Below, in pieces: positions 48,005 through 54,978 of a DNA stretch of 64,000 nucleotides. Position 1 is the stretch's first letter. Each line of letters starts with the position of its first letter. The notes below the pieces were generated by a model, which worked only from the letters and a program-made list of their open reading frames with translations, made no database searches and was not told where the DNA came from. The DNA comes from Terriglobia bacterium. Lineage in GTDB: Bacteria; Acidobacteriota; UBA6911. The DNA lies in NCBI GenBank assembly GCA_020072565.1, contig JAIQGI010000019.1, forward strand, positions 179,473 to 243,472, in the 5' to 3' direction. The position numbers and the translations under genes were made by a program.

Positions 48005-48268
48005 TCAAGTAGGACAAGCCATCTTACCCTTCGGCACAGCACGATCGTAAGTGCTGTACAGCTCGCCCCATTTGCGAATCGTGCCGCTGAAGGTGGCATC
48101 CTCGACCAGTTTGTATTCGCTTATTCCGGTGTAACTCCGCAGCCCGAACTCCTCCTTGGATTTGTCGTAGACCTTGTGCTCTCGGTAGCTGCCGGCGATC
48201 AAGAAGATGACTGCTGCGAGCCCCAGAACAATTTGGAGGATTCTTTCGCGCGTAATCTTCATGGACAT
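48005..48268 (-). CDS. Small single-pass protein, possible C-terminal selenocysteine
   Basis: 87 residues as read to the first UGA. A start at 48268 (or 48262) lies directly after the selB stop. One helix (LQIVLGLAAVIFLIAG, about 10 to 27) is followed by an outer region (EEFGLRSYTGISEYKLVEDA, then GELYSTYDRAVPKGKMACPT). The UGA comes directly after Cys-Pro-Thr and is followed by one Gln codon and a second UGA. If the first UGA were read as Sec the tail would be C-P-T-U-Q, a CxxU redox motif. Equally, CPT may simply be the C-terminus. It is co-transcribed with selA, selD-ahpD and selB upstream and the NapH-like gene downstream. Confidence 0.7.
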   Translation of the reverse strand: MSMKITRERILQIVLGLAAVIFLIAGSYREHKVYDKSKEEFGLRSYTGISEYKLVEDATFSGTIRKWGELYSTYDRAVPKGKMACPT

Positions 48269-48269
48269 T

Positions 48270-50258
48270 TCACAAAAGGTGTATCTGATAATCGGGTGCC
48301 AGTTTCCTGTCGTTGCCGATTCGCAGCGTGACACGCCGGGCATCGAGCCAGTCCAGGATGGCTAATGCATATTTTCGGCTGGAATCGATTTCATATTTAA
48401 AGTCTGCCGAGTTAAGCACTCCTTTTTCCTGGATGATTGCGACGACCCGGGCTTGCGCCCGATGGAATGATTGTGCACTCAAAACCACGTTTTTTGAAAC
48501 AGAAACCAGCTTTCCCTGGTCAAACAGGTGCTCGAGCACCCGATGGATCTTTTCCTCGGACTCGCTCAGCATGCCGGGCAGCTCATCAGGCCGCGGTGAT
48601 TTGAAGCCCGTTTGCGCGTATATATCGAGCAGACGCCTGATCAAGGGGCCTTCAGCCTGATCCATCATCTCCGCTGCCGCCGGGAGCACTACTTTGTGCC
48701 CTTGAGGACGGATGAGCTCCGCCTGTTCCAGTTCCAGCAACAGCCTGTCCCACAAAGGCGCGGGATAGTTCAATTCCTGGCGCAGCTCCTCACGCCGAAG
48801 ACTCATCGTTTGCTTGGAGTTGCTTGCCTGCAGGATCCGTTCTCGCGCGGCGTCATAGAAAGACCGGTAATTGTGAGCATGTATGAAATATTCTGCCTCC
48901 AAGGCAATCACCAGGCTGTCGCGATTCAGGCGAGGCATGATCCGGCGGATGGTGTCGATGGGCAGCAACGTTCCCGCCGAAATTTCCTGCGGAGAGGCTC
49001 CCATGGGCCTGTCATGGAGCAGGAAATACTCCACTCGCCCGGCATCCCATTGCTCACTCGAGGGAACGTTTTTTTCAAGAAAGGCCTGCTGGGCCATGAG
49101 ATCGTGCGCCTGTTCCTTGCGCGGCAGTCGCCGTGTTTCTTCACTTACCTCCATGATGGTTCCGCCCGCAACCGTCGTTGCAGGCGAGAGGCGCCGGAGA
49201 ATGAATCGGTCGTAAGCCGCTGCGGCGATCGGGCTGTCAAGCAGGATGGTGGCAAAACTCTGCCGGCTGCCGGGGAGGACTTTTTCCTCCAGCAAGTAAA
49301 GCTTGCCTCCTGTTTCGCTGGTGCCGGTGTGAAATTTGATCAATTCAGCATTTTGCAGCGGCCTTTCCAGCCGGCTGACAGCCGTGAGCCTTACCTGGAC
49401 CTGACGAACGGGATGCAGGTAACCCGGCAGGCAGACCACCTGGCCTCGCGCCAATTGCAGTTTGGGCAACTCGGGAATATTCAGAGCCAGGCATTGGCCG
49501 CAACCTCCCTCGCCGGCATCGCGCAGGAATCGTTGGATGCCGCGAATGCGGCCAGTCCCACCGCCGGGGGTTAACTCAACCTGCGCCCCTATCGAAATGG
49601 AGCCATCCACCGGAATCCCGGTGACGACCGTGCCAAAACCGGGGCGGGAGAAGTATTGTGCAACGGGCATCCGGAAAATGCCGCGCCCCCGCGTGGAAAC
49701 ACTGGCCTTCACGCGTTCGACCAGGTGCTCATAGAAAGGCTCAAAACCTTCGAACGTTTCCGAGGAGATCGGGCAGACCGGCGCACCTTCGAAGAGGGTG
49801 CCTTTGAGGAAGGAACGAATCTCCGCGCTGCGCTGCTCAACCAGGACCTTGTCTACCAGGTCGATTTTTGTGAGCGCCACCATGCCGTGGCGCACACCCA
49901 TCATGGACATGATTTCCACGTGTTCTATGGTTTGAGGCATGATGCCGTCGTCGGCGGCTATGACCAGGAGCGCCAGGTCGATGCCGGAGACGCCGGCCAC
50001 CATGGTGCGCACGAACTTTTCGTGACCCGGCACATCGACCACCCCCACGCACAAATTGCCGCCGATCCAGCAGGGAGCAAAACCCAACTCAATGGTGAGG
50101 CCGCGCTCCTGCTCCTCTTTGAGCCGGTCGGTATTGCACCCCGTCAACAGGCGCACGAGCTTGGTCTTGCCGTGATCGACATGGCCGGCCGTCGCCATCA
50201 TCATGATGACGTCGGGATTAAGCTCTGGGCGAAGCAAACCGGGCGGCCGCGGACTCAT
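48270..50258 (-). CDS. selB: Selenocysteine-specific elongation factor SelB
   Basis: About 645 to 662 residues. The GTPase domain shows GHVDHGKTKLV (P-loop), DVPGHEKFVRTM, and LTKIDLVDK (guanine specificity). Beta-barrel domains follow, then the C-terminal winged-helix repeats that bind the SECIS hairpin (RREELRQELNYPAPLWDRLL, and FKYEIDSSRKYALAILDWLD near the end). It delivers Sec-tRNA to UGA codons marked by a SECIS. The first ATG at 50258 is 4 bases after the selD-ahpD stop; an ATG at 50204 would place the P-loop nearer the N-terminus, as in most homologues. It is the third gene of the sel operon. Confidence 0.95.
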   Translation of the reverse strand: MSPRPPGLLRPELNPDVIMMMATAGHVDHGKTKLVRLLTGCNTDRLKEEQERGLTIELGFAPCWIGGNLCVGVVDVPGHEKFVRTMVAGVSGIDLALLVIAADDGIMPQTIEHVEIMSMMGVRHGMVALTKIDLVDKVLVEQRSAEIRSFLKGTLFEGAPVCPISSETFEGFEPFYEHLVERVKASVSTRGRGIFRMPVAQYFSRPGFGTVVTGIPVDGSISIGAQVELTPGGGTGRIRGIQRFLRDAGEGGCGQCLALNIPELPKLQLARGQVVCLPGYLHPVRQVQVRLTAVSRLERPLQNAELIKFHTGTSETGGKLYLLEEKVLPGSRQSFATILLDSPIAAAAYDRFILRRLSPATTVAGGTIMEVSEETRRLPRKEQAHDLMAQQAFLEKNVPSSEQWDAGRVEYFLLHDRPMGASPQEISAGTLLPIDTIRRIMPRLNRDSLVIALEAEYFIHAHNYRSFYDAARERILQASNSKQTMSLRREELRQELNYPAPLWDRLLLELEQAELIRPQGHKVVLPAAAEMMDQAEGPLIRRLLDIYAQTGFKSPRPDELPGMLSESEEKIHRVLEHLFDQGKLVSVSKNVVLSAQSFHRAQARVVAIIQEKGVLNSADFKYEIDSSRKYALAILDWLDARRVTLRIGNDRKLAPDYQIHLL

Positions 50259-50262
50259 AGGA

Positions 50263-51966
50263 TCAGATCTTCAGTTCTTTGCGAATCTCACTATAGAACA
50301 TCATGACGGTGCAGCCGCCGAAAGAGACTGCCAGTTGGACAGCTTCATCGATCTCAGCCGGCGTGATGCCCATGGCGAGTGCTGATTTGACGTGGCTTTT
50401 CATGCAGGGCTCACATCGCTGAACGGCCGAGAGCGCAATGGCCATCAGTTTCTTGGCCCGGCGATCGATCAGACCCGGCTGGTTGGCCGCTTTCATGAAG
50501 TCCTTGAAAAGGGCCAGGCGGTCCTCCTCGGATATCTCAGCTCCCGGCCCCGGCGGGGATGCGCAACAGGCAGATTCAGAGGGGGCGGAGTGACCAGCCG
50601 CGGGATTGGCGGGGTTTCCCTCCTGTCTCGGTTTGGTTGGGACCATGATTTCCTCCGGTGATAGAGGGGACATTCCGCTCTTCCTGCTACTATCGTCCGC
50701 AAGATCAGAATGATACCGGGAATGCGGCATGTCCCCTTTTTCATTTGCGACAAAACGGCCGAGATGTGCATCGACCACGACAACTTCACTTTCAGGACCT
50801 GTCTTTTCCTGGATCCGGCCGATGATCGACGTGGCCTTGTGACCCAGGTTGTGCATCGCTTCAACATATGCCGCGGCCCTCTCCTCAGGCAACGCTACCA
50901 GCAGACCGCCCGAGGTTTGAGGATCATAAAGTAGCGGCAGATCCTGCCCGGCCTCCGGATCGGCTGCCCGAATCCAGGCCATGGCATACTCCTGGTTCCG
51001 TTCAATGGCGCCGGGGAGGATCTCGTTATCAAGACAGGCCCGCACGGCTGCGAAAACGGGAATTCGCGACAAGTCAATCTCGGCAGAAACCCCGCTGGTA
51101 CGGACCATTTCGACGAGGTGGCCTGCCAGGCCGAATCCGGTGATGTCGGTGCAGGCGTGAGCCTGATATTCCTGCATGAGTTCCGCGGCATCCCGGTTGA
51201 GGGTCGCCATGGAAATGCCGGCTTCCTCCAAGGCGCGGGGGACAAGGCGTCCGATCTGCACTCCAAAGGCGATCATTCCGGTTCCAAGCGGTTTGGTCAG
51301 AACCAGCAGGTCCCCGGGCCGGGCCTTTCCCCGCTGAATGACGCTGTCGGTCTGGATAAGCCCCGTGACGGCAAACCCCATCTTGGGTTCCCTGTCGTTC
51401 ATGCTGTGACCGCCGATGAGAGCACATCCGGCTTCGTTGAGTTTGTCGATGCCGCCCCGAAGCATGGTTTCCATCAGGCTGCCGTCAAGATCATCGATCG
51501 GGAAACCAACGACTGAAAGAGCGGTGAGCGGGCGCCCGCCCATGGCATAGACGTCGCTGAGCGAGTTGGCCGCGGCAATCTGTCCAAAGAGATAGGGATC
51601 GTCGACGCAAGGAGTAAAGACGTCGACCGTCTGGACCAGGGCCAGCCCGTCGTCCAGCTGGTAGACACCGCAGTCATCTCCTGCCGCGGCACCCAGGAGC
51701 ACCCTGGGATCGGCCACCGGCGGCAGGTTGCGAAGAATACGGATCAAGTCGCCTTGAGCAATCTTGGAGGCACAACCGGTGTTGCTGACTGTCCGGGTGA
51801 GCGGCACCGTGCTGCCGTGGACCGGCATTTTCTCGCCGGCGCAGGGGCAGACGTTGTGATTGATGAAGATATCGCAGGGACAGCATTTCCTGGGGTCACA
51901 GACGCAGTGCTGTAAAGCCTGCGAGCGTGCCATTACTTTCCGGCGGCGCTGGATATCAACGTTCAT
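50263..51966 (-). CDS. selD: Selenophosphate synthetase SelD fused in frame to an AhpD/carboxymuconolactone decarboxylase-like domain
   Basis: 567 residues. Residues 21 to 42 form a cysteine-rich leader (CVC, CCPC and CPC). SelD proper runs from about 55 to 405: TGCASKIAQGDL holds the active-site Cys65 (Cys, not Sec) and Lys68, with GDDCGVY and the Gly-rich TSGGLLVAL later. After a linker, residues 441 to 567 form an AhpD-like domain with a CEPCMKSH motif (CxxC plus His). Its first Met (50646) has its own strong GGAGGA site, so it may also be made separately. The start overlaps the selA stop by 4 bases. SelD makes the selenium donor for SelA; AhpD-like proteins are thiol redox enzymes. Confidence 0.92.
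   Translation of the reverse strand: MNVDIQRRRKVMARSQALQHCVCDPRKCCPCDIFINHNVCPCAGEKMPVHGSTVPLTRTVSNTGCASKIAQGDLIRILRNLPPVADPRVLLGAAAGDDCGVYQLDDGLALVQTVDVFTPCVDDPYLFGQIAAANSLSDVYAMGGRPLTALSVVGFPIDDLDGSLMETMLRGGIDKLNEAGCALIGGHSMNDREPKMGFAVTGLIQTDSVIQRGKARPGDLLVLTKPLGTGMIAFGVQIGRLVPRALEEAGISMATLNRDAAELMQEYQAHACTDITGFGLAGHLVEMVRTSGVSAEIDLSRIPVFAAVRACLDNEILPGAIERNQEYAMAWIRAADPEAGQDLPLLYDPQTSGGLLVALPEERAAAYVEAMHNLGHKATSIIGRIQEKTGPESEVVVVDAHLGRFVANEKGDMPHSRYHSDLADDSSRKSGMSPLSPEEIMVPTKPRQEGNPANPAAGHSAPSESACCASPPGPGAEISEEDRLALFKDFMKAANQPGLIDRRAKKLMAIALSAVQRCEPCMKSHVKSALAMGITPAEIDEAVQLAVSFGGCTVMMFYSEIRKELKI
50651..50656 (-). promoter_or_regulatory. Internal ribosome-binding site for the AhpD-like domain
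   Basis: GGAGGA lies 4 bases before an in-frame ATG at 50646 inside the fused selD-ahpD frame. Such a site would be pointless unless the AhpD part is, or once was, a separate gene. Confidence 0.55.
50666..50736. repeat. Inverted repeat inside the selD-ahpD linker
   Basis: GGGGACATTCCGC (50666-50678) and GCGGCATGTCCCC (50724-50736) are inverted copies with one mismatch, spaced by 45 bases. The element lies exactly in the linker that joins the SelD and AhpD parts and is read through in frame. It looks like a REP-type insertion that may have removed the original selD stop codon. Confidence 0.55.
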
Positions 51967-53393
51967 GATTGATGAGCAGCCGGGCGCGCGATGTTTCCCA
52001 AAGCGGTCGGGATCTGCTTTTCTTCGTCTTCGAAAACCGTGCGCAGATCGAACAGCACTTCGTCCTGTTCGATGCGTGCGATAATGGGTGGTTCATTCCG
52101 CCGCAGCTGAACATTGAGTGCGTCGGCGGACATCTTTGCCGAACACACTGCCAGCAAAAAAGTCTTCAGCGGGGTGACGGGAAGTGAACCGCCCCCGGTG
52201 GCGCTCTCTCCTTCGATCAGGCGGACTCTGAGTGAGGGGGAGCCGCTCTCGATTTCCTTTTTCAGGCGCAAGGCACGCTGCCGGATGCTTTCGGCACTCA
52301 TGGTGATCATGCGCAGCGTGGGATTGCTCTGGAGCAGAGTTTCGGGTTCCAGAAACAGGCGCAGGGTATGCTCCAGGGTCATGTCGGTCATCTTGCCGAC
52401 GCGCAGCATGCGAGTCAGCGGATGTTTCCTGATCTTTCTTATCAGGTCGCCGCGTCCGGCTATGATACCGGCTTGCGGGCCGCCAATCAGTTTGTCGCCG
52501 CTGAAGCAGACCACATCCGCTCCGGCAGCGATGCTTTCCGGAACCGTGGGTTCGTGGGGAAGCCCGAACGGACGCAGGTCCAGGAGAGCCCCACACCCCA
52601 GGTCGTCAACAACCAGCAAATCCCGCTTCTTTTTGAGCGCCGCCAGCTCTTCCACCGGCACCTCTTTGCTGAAGCCCATCACCCGGTAGTTGCTGGGGTG
52701 GATATGCATGACGGCGCCGGTTTTCTCGCTCAGGGCGTTTTCGTAGTCCCGTAAGTGCGTCTTGTTGGTGGTGCCCACTTCCACGAGGATGGCCCCGCTC
52801 TCCTGAATGCATTCGTGCAGGCGGAAGGAACCGCCAATCTCGATGAGCTGGCCGCGTGAAACGATCACTTCCCGGCCCCGGCAAAGTGCGCTTAATATGA
52901 GCAGGGTGGCAGCGGCATTGTTGTTTACGATCATGGCGGCTTCCGCCGCAGTCAGTTGACAAATCAGCTGCTCGCTCACGAAATTGCGTTTTCCGCGCAG
53001 GCCCGTTGCCATATCAATTTGCAGGTTGCAGCAACGATTGAGTCCGGCCAGAGCATCCACGGCACGCTGGGCAAGCACCGCCCGCCCCAGGCCGGTATGA
53101 AGAATGATGCCGGTCGCATTGACCACGGGCCGAAGCCGCTCGCCTTCAATCTGGAGAAGTGACTCGTTGACTTTTTGAACAATAAGATCGGAAGAGGGGG
53201 GCGCGTCGTCCGGCTTGAGTTGACGACGGTACCCATCGAGCGCTTCCCGGATGGCGTTGAGCACCAGGGGGCGGCCGGACCATCGCAGCATCTCCTGGAC
53301 TTGGGGGTGATCCAGCAAAACCGAAACTGAAGCCAGATGACGCCGCGGGTCATCTGCTGCAGGAGAATGATCAGGATCCTGGCTGTTTTTCAT
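51963..53393 (-). CDS. selA: L-seryl-tRNA(Sec) selenium transferase SelA
   Basis: 476 residues from the ATG at 53393; a frame extension to 53474 adds 27 doubtful residues. The protein matches the usual length of about 460. The N-terminal domain (SVSVLLDHPQVQEMLRW) is typical, INATG-like VVNATGIILHTGLGRA follows, and the PLP lysine sits in CFSGDKLIGGPQAGII. It converts Ser-tRNA(Sec) to Sec-tRNA(Sec) using selenophosphate from SelD. It is the first gene of the operon selA, selD-ahpD, selB, small membrane protein, NapH-like protein. No strong promoter was identified in the 240 bases upstream. Confidence 0.95.
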   Translation of the reverse strand: MKNSQDPDHSPAADDPRRHLASVSVLLDHPQVQEMLRWSGRPLVLNAIREALDGYRRQLKPDDAPPSSDLIVQKVNESLLQIEGERLRPVVNATGIILHTGLGRAVLAQRAVDALAGLNRCCNLQIDMATGLRGKRNFVSEQLICQLTAAEAAMIVNNNAAATLLILSALCRGREVIVSRGQLIEIGGSFRLHECIQESGAILVEVGTTNKTHLRDYENALSEKTGAVMHIHPSNYRVMGFSKEVPVEELAALKKKRDLLVVDDLGCGALLDLRPFGLPHEPTVPESIAAGADVVCFSGDKLIGGPQAGIIAGRGDLIRKIRKHPLTRMLRVGKMTDMTLEHTLRLFLEPETLLQSNPTLRMITMSAESIRQRALRLKKEIESGSPSLRVRLIEGESATGGGSLPVTPLKTFLLAVCSAKMSADALNVQLRRNEPPIIARIEQDEVLFDLRTVFEDEEKQIPTALGNIARPAAHQS

Positions 53394-53529
53394 TTTCTTC
53401 GGATAGGGCCGGAGGGGAATCGGAGGCGCATCGGTTATGAAAACCGTGAGGACGACCGGGACCTCCCACCTCATATCTTGCTACCAGCGATGGTATCTTA
53501 CACTCCGTCGGCGGAGCAAACTAAAAATC

Positions 53530-53643
53530 GGCGCGGCCGGCCGGTATCGTACCGTGCTCGGCAAGATGGTCGGCGACACCGTTACCCCCATCGGGCCGGT
53601 GCAGACCTTCCTGGTCATGCCGCTGCCGGAGAGGTCCTGGTAA
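53530..53643 (+). pseudogene. C-terminal fragment of a large protein, remnant copy 1
   Basis: The last 35 codons of a plus-strand frame read GRYRTVLGKMVGDTVTPIG, then QTFLVMPLPERSW and stop. This matches the C-terminus of the fragment at 58523-58915 (GRYTATLGKLTGDTLTPIG, then HSFMVVPLPAKNW) at protein and DNA level. Upstream codons are not protein-like and there is no start or ribosome-binding site. Such tails close BNR/VPS10-type exo-sialidase-like proteins common in acidobacteria, so this is probably the stump of a deleted gene. Confidence 0.6.
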
Positions 53644-53668
53644 CAGCTGCCCCGTCTGAAGTGGAAAG

Positions 53669-53714
53669 CCGGAAGCAGGAGGCGGGCCCGTGCGGTTCGC
53701 GCTTCCGGTTTTTT
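53669..53714. terminator. Rho-independent terminator between the gene remnant and the MerB-like operon
   Basis: CCGGAAGC (53669-53676) pairs with GCTTCCGG (53701-53708), followed on the plus strand by TTTTTT. It fits the end of the lost plus-strand gene whose stump lies just upstream. On the minus strand the same hairpin lies right after the stop of the small regulator gene and may end the MerB-like operon before selA. Confidence 0.65.
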
Positions 53715-54013
53715 CATTTCAGGCGGGAGCGTCGTTTTAGCCGCGGAGCGGACTCCCTCAGCCGATGACTGGAGGCAGCCGTCAAATCGAGCCCGTACAC
53801 AAGGTTGAGTTGTTCGATTCTCTGCATCGTTTCGGCGCTGAATGGAGCTTTGCCCTCAAAGGCATGCAGGACGATGCCTTCCAGCAGGTCGCCCAGGCTG
53901 CAATCATGATATTCCGCCAGCGCCTTCAGAACTTTGAGGATCCGCTTCTCCATGCGCACACCGGTCTGAACGCGCTCGACCTCCAGTCGCGGTTGCGATT
54001 TCGCCCTGCCCAT
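53714..54013 (-). CDS. Small helical protein co-transcribed with the MerB-like selenoprotein
   Basis: 99 residues from an ATG at 54013 with GAGGTG upstream, 15 bases after the MerB-like stop, so almost surely in one operon. The central part (RMEKRILKVLKALAEYHDCSL, then GDLLEGIVLHAFEGK) is strongly helical and resembles ribbon-helix-helix-like regulators; YGLDLTAASSHRL follows, and the tail is basic (RLKRRSRLK). A DNA-binding role is inferred from this layout only. It could act on the palindrome at the operon promoter. No metal-binding Cys cluster like that of MerR is present; there is one Cys. Confidence 0.75.
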   Translation of the reverse strand: MGRAKSQPRLEVERVQTGVRMEKRILKVLKALAEYHDCSLGDLLEGIVLHAFEGKAPFSAETMQRIEQLNLVYGLDLTAASSHRLRESAPRLKRRSRLK

Positions 54014-54028
54014 GAAAACACACCTCGG

Positions 54029-54772
54029 TTAAAAGTCGAACAGCGCCGACTGCGCGATCCGACTCGAAACTGCACTCTGGTCCAACGACAGGTAGCGCCC
54101 ATCCGCCTGCCTCCGCCTGCTCCGGAATTCTCGCGCGTGTTCTTCTGACCAGAAGAATAGGGAGTTGATTCAATAGTCGTCAATGATGCTGGTTTTGGTG
54201 AACCGGCTCCAGTCGACGTCCGGCTCGAAGATGAGCGGTCCGGCCTGACGATCGGCCACGCCCCAATGCAATTCACTGTTGACCCACAGTTCGATACTCC
54301 GGCCGCAATGTCCGCACTCGGTGAGAAGTTCGGCCTTGAGGAACTCGTTTCGCAGGCGCCCTTGCACGAAGGGCGTGATGAAGGCGTCCTCCGCTCAGGC
54401 ACCCCAGGTCGTTTCACCGGTGCTCAGCCGCAACTGATGCGGGGTGCGGACGCTGGTGACGGGGAAGGCCCACGAGACCCTGCCGCCGCTATCCATGGCC
54501 AGGTAAAAGAGCCCCCTTTCGAGGTCCTGCAGAATCCCGCGCGTCTGCGCCAGGGGCAGCGCCAGGGCCGACGCAATCCGCTCCGGCTCGAGCGGCCGGC
54601 CGGAGTTGCGCGCGAGCTCGCGGACGGCGTATTCCCGGACCCGGCGGCCCGGCCCGGCCAGACGCAGCTGCTCCCTCCGCAACGGCGCCTTGGCGCGCAG
54701 CGCAGCCAGCCATTCGACCGCCGGTTTTTCGATGATGTCGGGCCCCTGTCCCCAGAGCACGGTTTCGGACAT
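54029..54772 (-). CDS. Organomercurial-lyase (MerB)-like protein with two in-frame UGA codons (putative double selenoprotein)
   Basis: Start at 54772 (GGAG 8 bases upstream). The frame is open to a TAA at 54029-54031 except for UGA at 54395-54397 and 54170-54172; read as Sec these give 247 residues with U126 and U201. Residues 1 to 95 form the N-terminal helical domain. TTWGAUAEDAF aligns with the MerB active site W-C-A-L-D, putting U126 at catalytic Cys96 and D129 at catalytic Asp99. DDYUINSLFFWSEEHA aligns with F-C-C-H-V-H-F-F, putting U201 at catalytic Cys159. Sequence after each UGA is clearly coding, down to the last residues (GRYLSLDQSAVSSRIA). Known MerB breaks carbon-mercury bonds with these thiols. 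A second pair, CGHC (153 to 156), is unusual. The sel operon lies immediately downstream. Confidence 0.85.
54140..54157 (-). promoter_or_regulatory. SECIS-like hairpin for the second UGA of the MerB-like gene
   Basis: mRNA sequence UUCUUCU-GGUC-AGAAGAA: a perfect 7-base-pair stem with loop GGUC. It starts 12 bases after the UGA at 54170-54172, with the loop at bases 20 to 23. Both the distance and the G/U-containing loop match the bacterial SECIS pattern; GGUC occurs in the loop of the E. coli fdhF element. Confidence 0.7.
54357..54375 (-). promoter_or_regulatory. SECIS-like hairpin for the first UGA of the MerB-like gene
   Basis: mRNA sequence CGCCCUU-CGUGC-AAGGGCG: a perfect 7-base-pair stem with a 5-base loop carrying G at its second position. 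It starts 19 bases after the UGA at 54395-54397 and the loop begins at base 27. GCGG right after the UGA could pair with CUGC beyond the hairpin as a lower stem. Confidence 0.65.
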
Positions 54773-54792
54773 GTTGCATCTCCATCGCTACA

Positions 54793-54936
54793 TTGGTGAA
54801 ATTATACCATGGTAACAACAAAGTTGTTAGCAAGGATGGCCGCCACATTGCCCAAATTGTCGCTCGGGACGGCAAGGCACTCGTCGTCGAGTATCTGGCG
54901 CACAAAGATAACGTTTTGTATCGCGTGAAGCAGTAG
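54793..54936 (+). pseudogene. Possible C-terminal gene remnant
   Basis: A short plus-strand frame ends in NKVVSKDGRHIAQIVARDGK and then LVVEYLAHKDNVLYRVKQ before a TAG. The VSKDG...VLYRVKQ tail resembles the ends of small secreted acidobacterial proteins. It has no ribosome-binding site, and its 5' part overlaps the MerB-like promoter, so it is probably a decayed fragment. Confidence 0.3.
54801..54829 (-). promoter_or_regulatory. Promoter and operator-like palindrome of the MerB-like operon
   Basis: On the minus strand a perfect TATAAT (54806 to 54801) lies 29 bases before the ATG. Just upstream is the perfect palindrome TAACAAC-AAA-GTTGTTA (54813-54829), positioned in the spacer and -35 zone. 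A -35 such as TTGCTA lies about 21 bases from the -10, a long spacer. A dyad inside a long spacer is the pattern of MerR-type regulated promoters, but no MerR gene is in the window. Confidence 0.55.
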
Positions 54937-54978
54937 CAATACGGGTGGAACACAATTTTGAAATAGTGTAAAGAGCTT

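Noticed and set aside
53904..54173. Minus-strand frame of 89 codons overlapping the end of the MerB-like gene
   Set aside because: It is out of frame with the MerB-like gene and the small helical gene, both of which have better support.
54395..54772. A complete 125-residue protein ending at the first UGA
   Set aside because: The active-site motif would be cut at its catalytic residue, and conserved MerB-like sequence continues in frame beyond the UGA.
46836..54772. A selC (tRNA-Sec) gene near the sel operon
   Set aside because: I looked through the gaps for a long acceptor stem with a UCA anticodon and saw none; gaps are short and lack tRNA-like arms.
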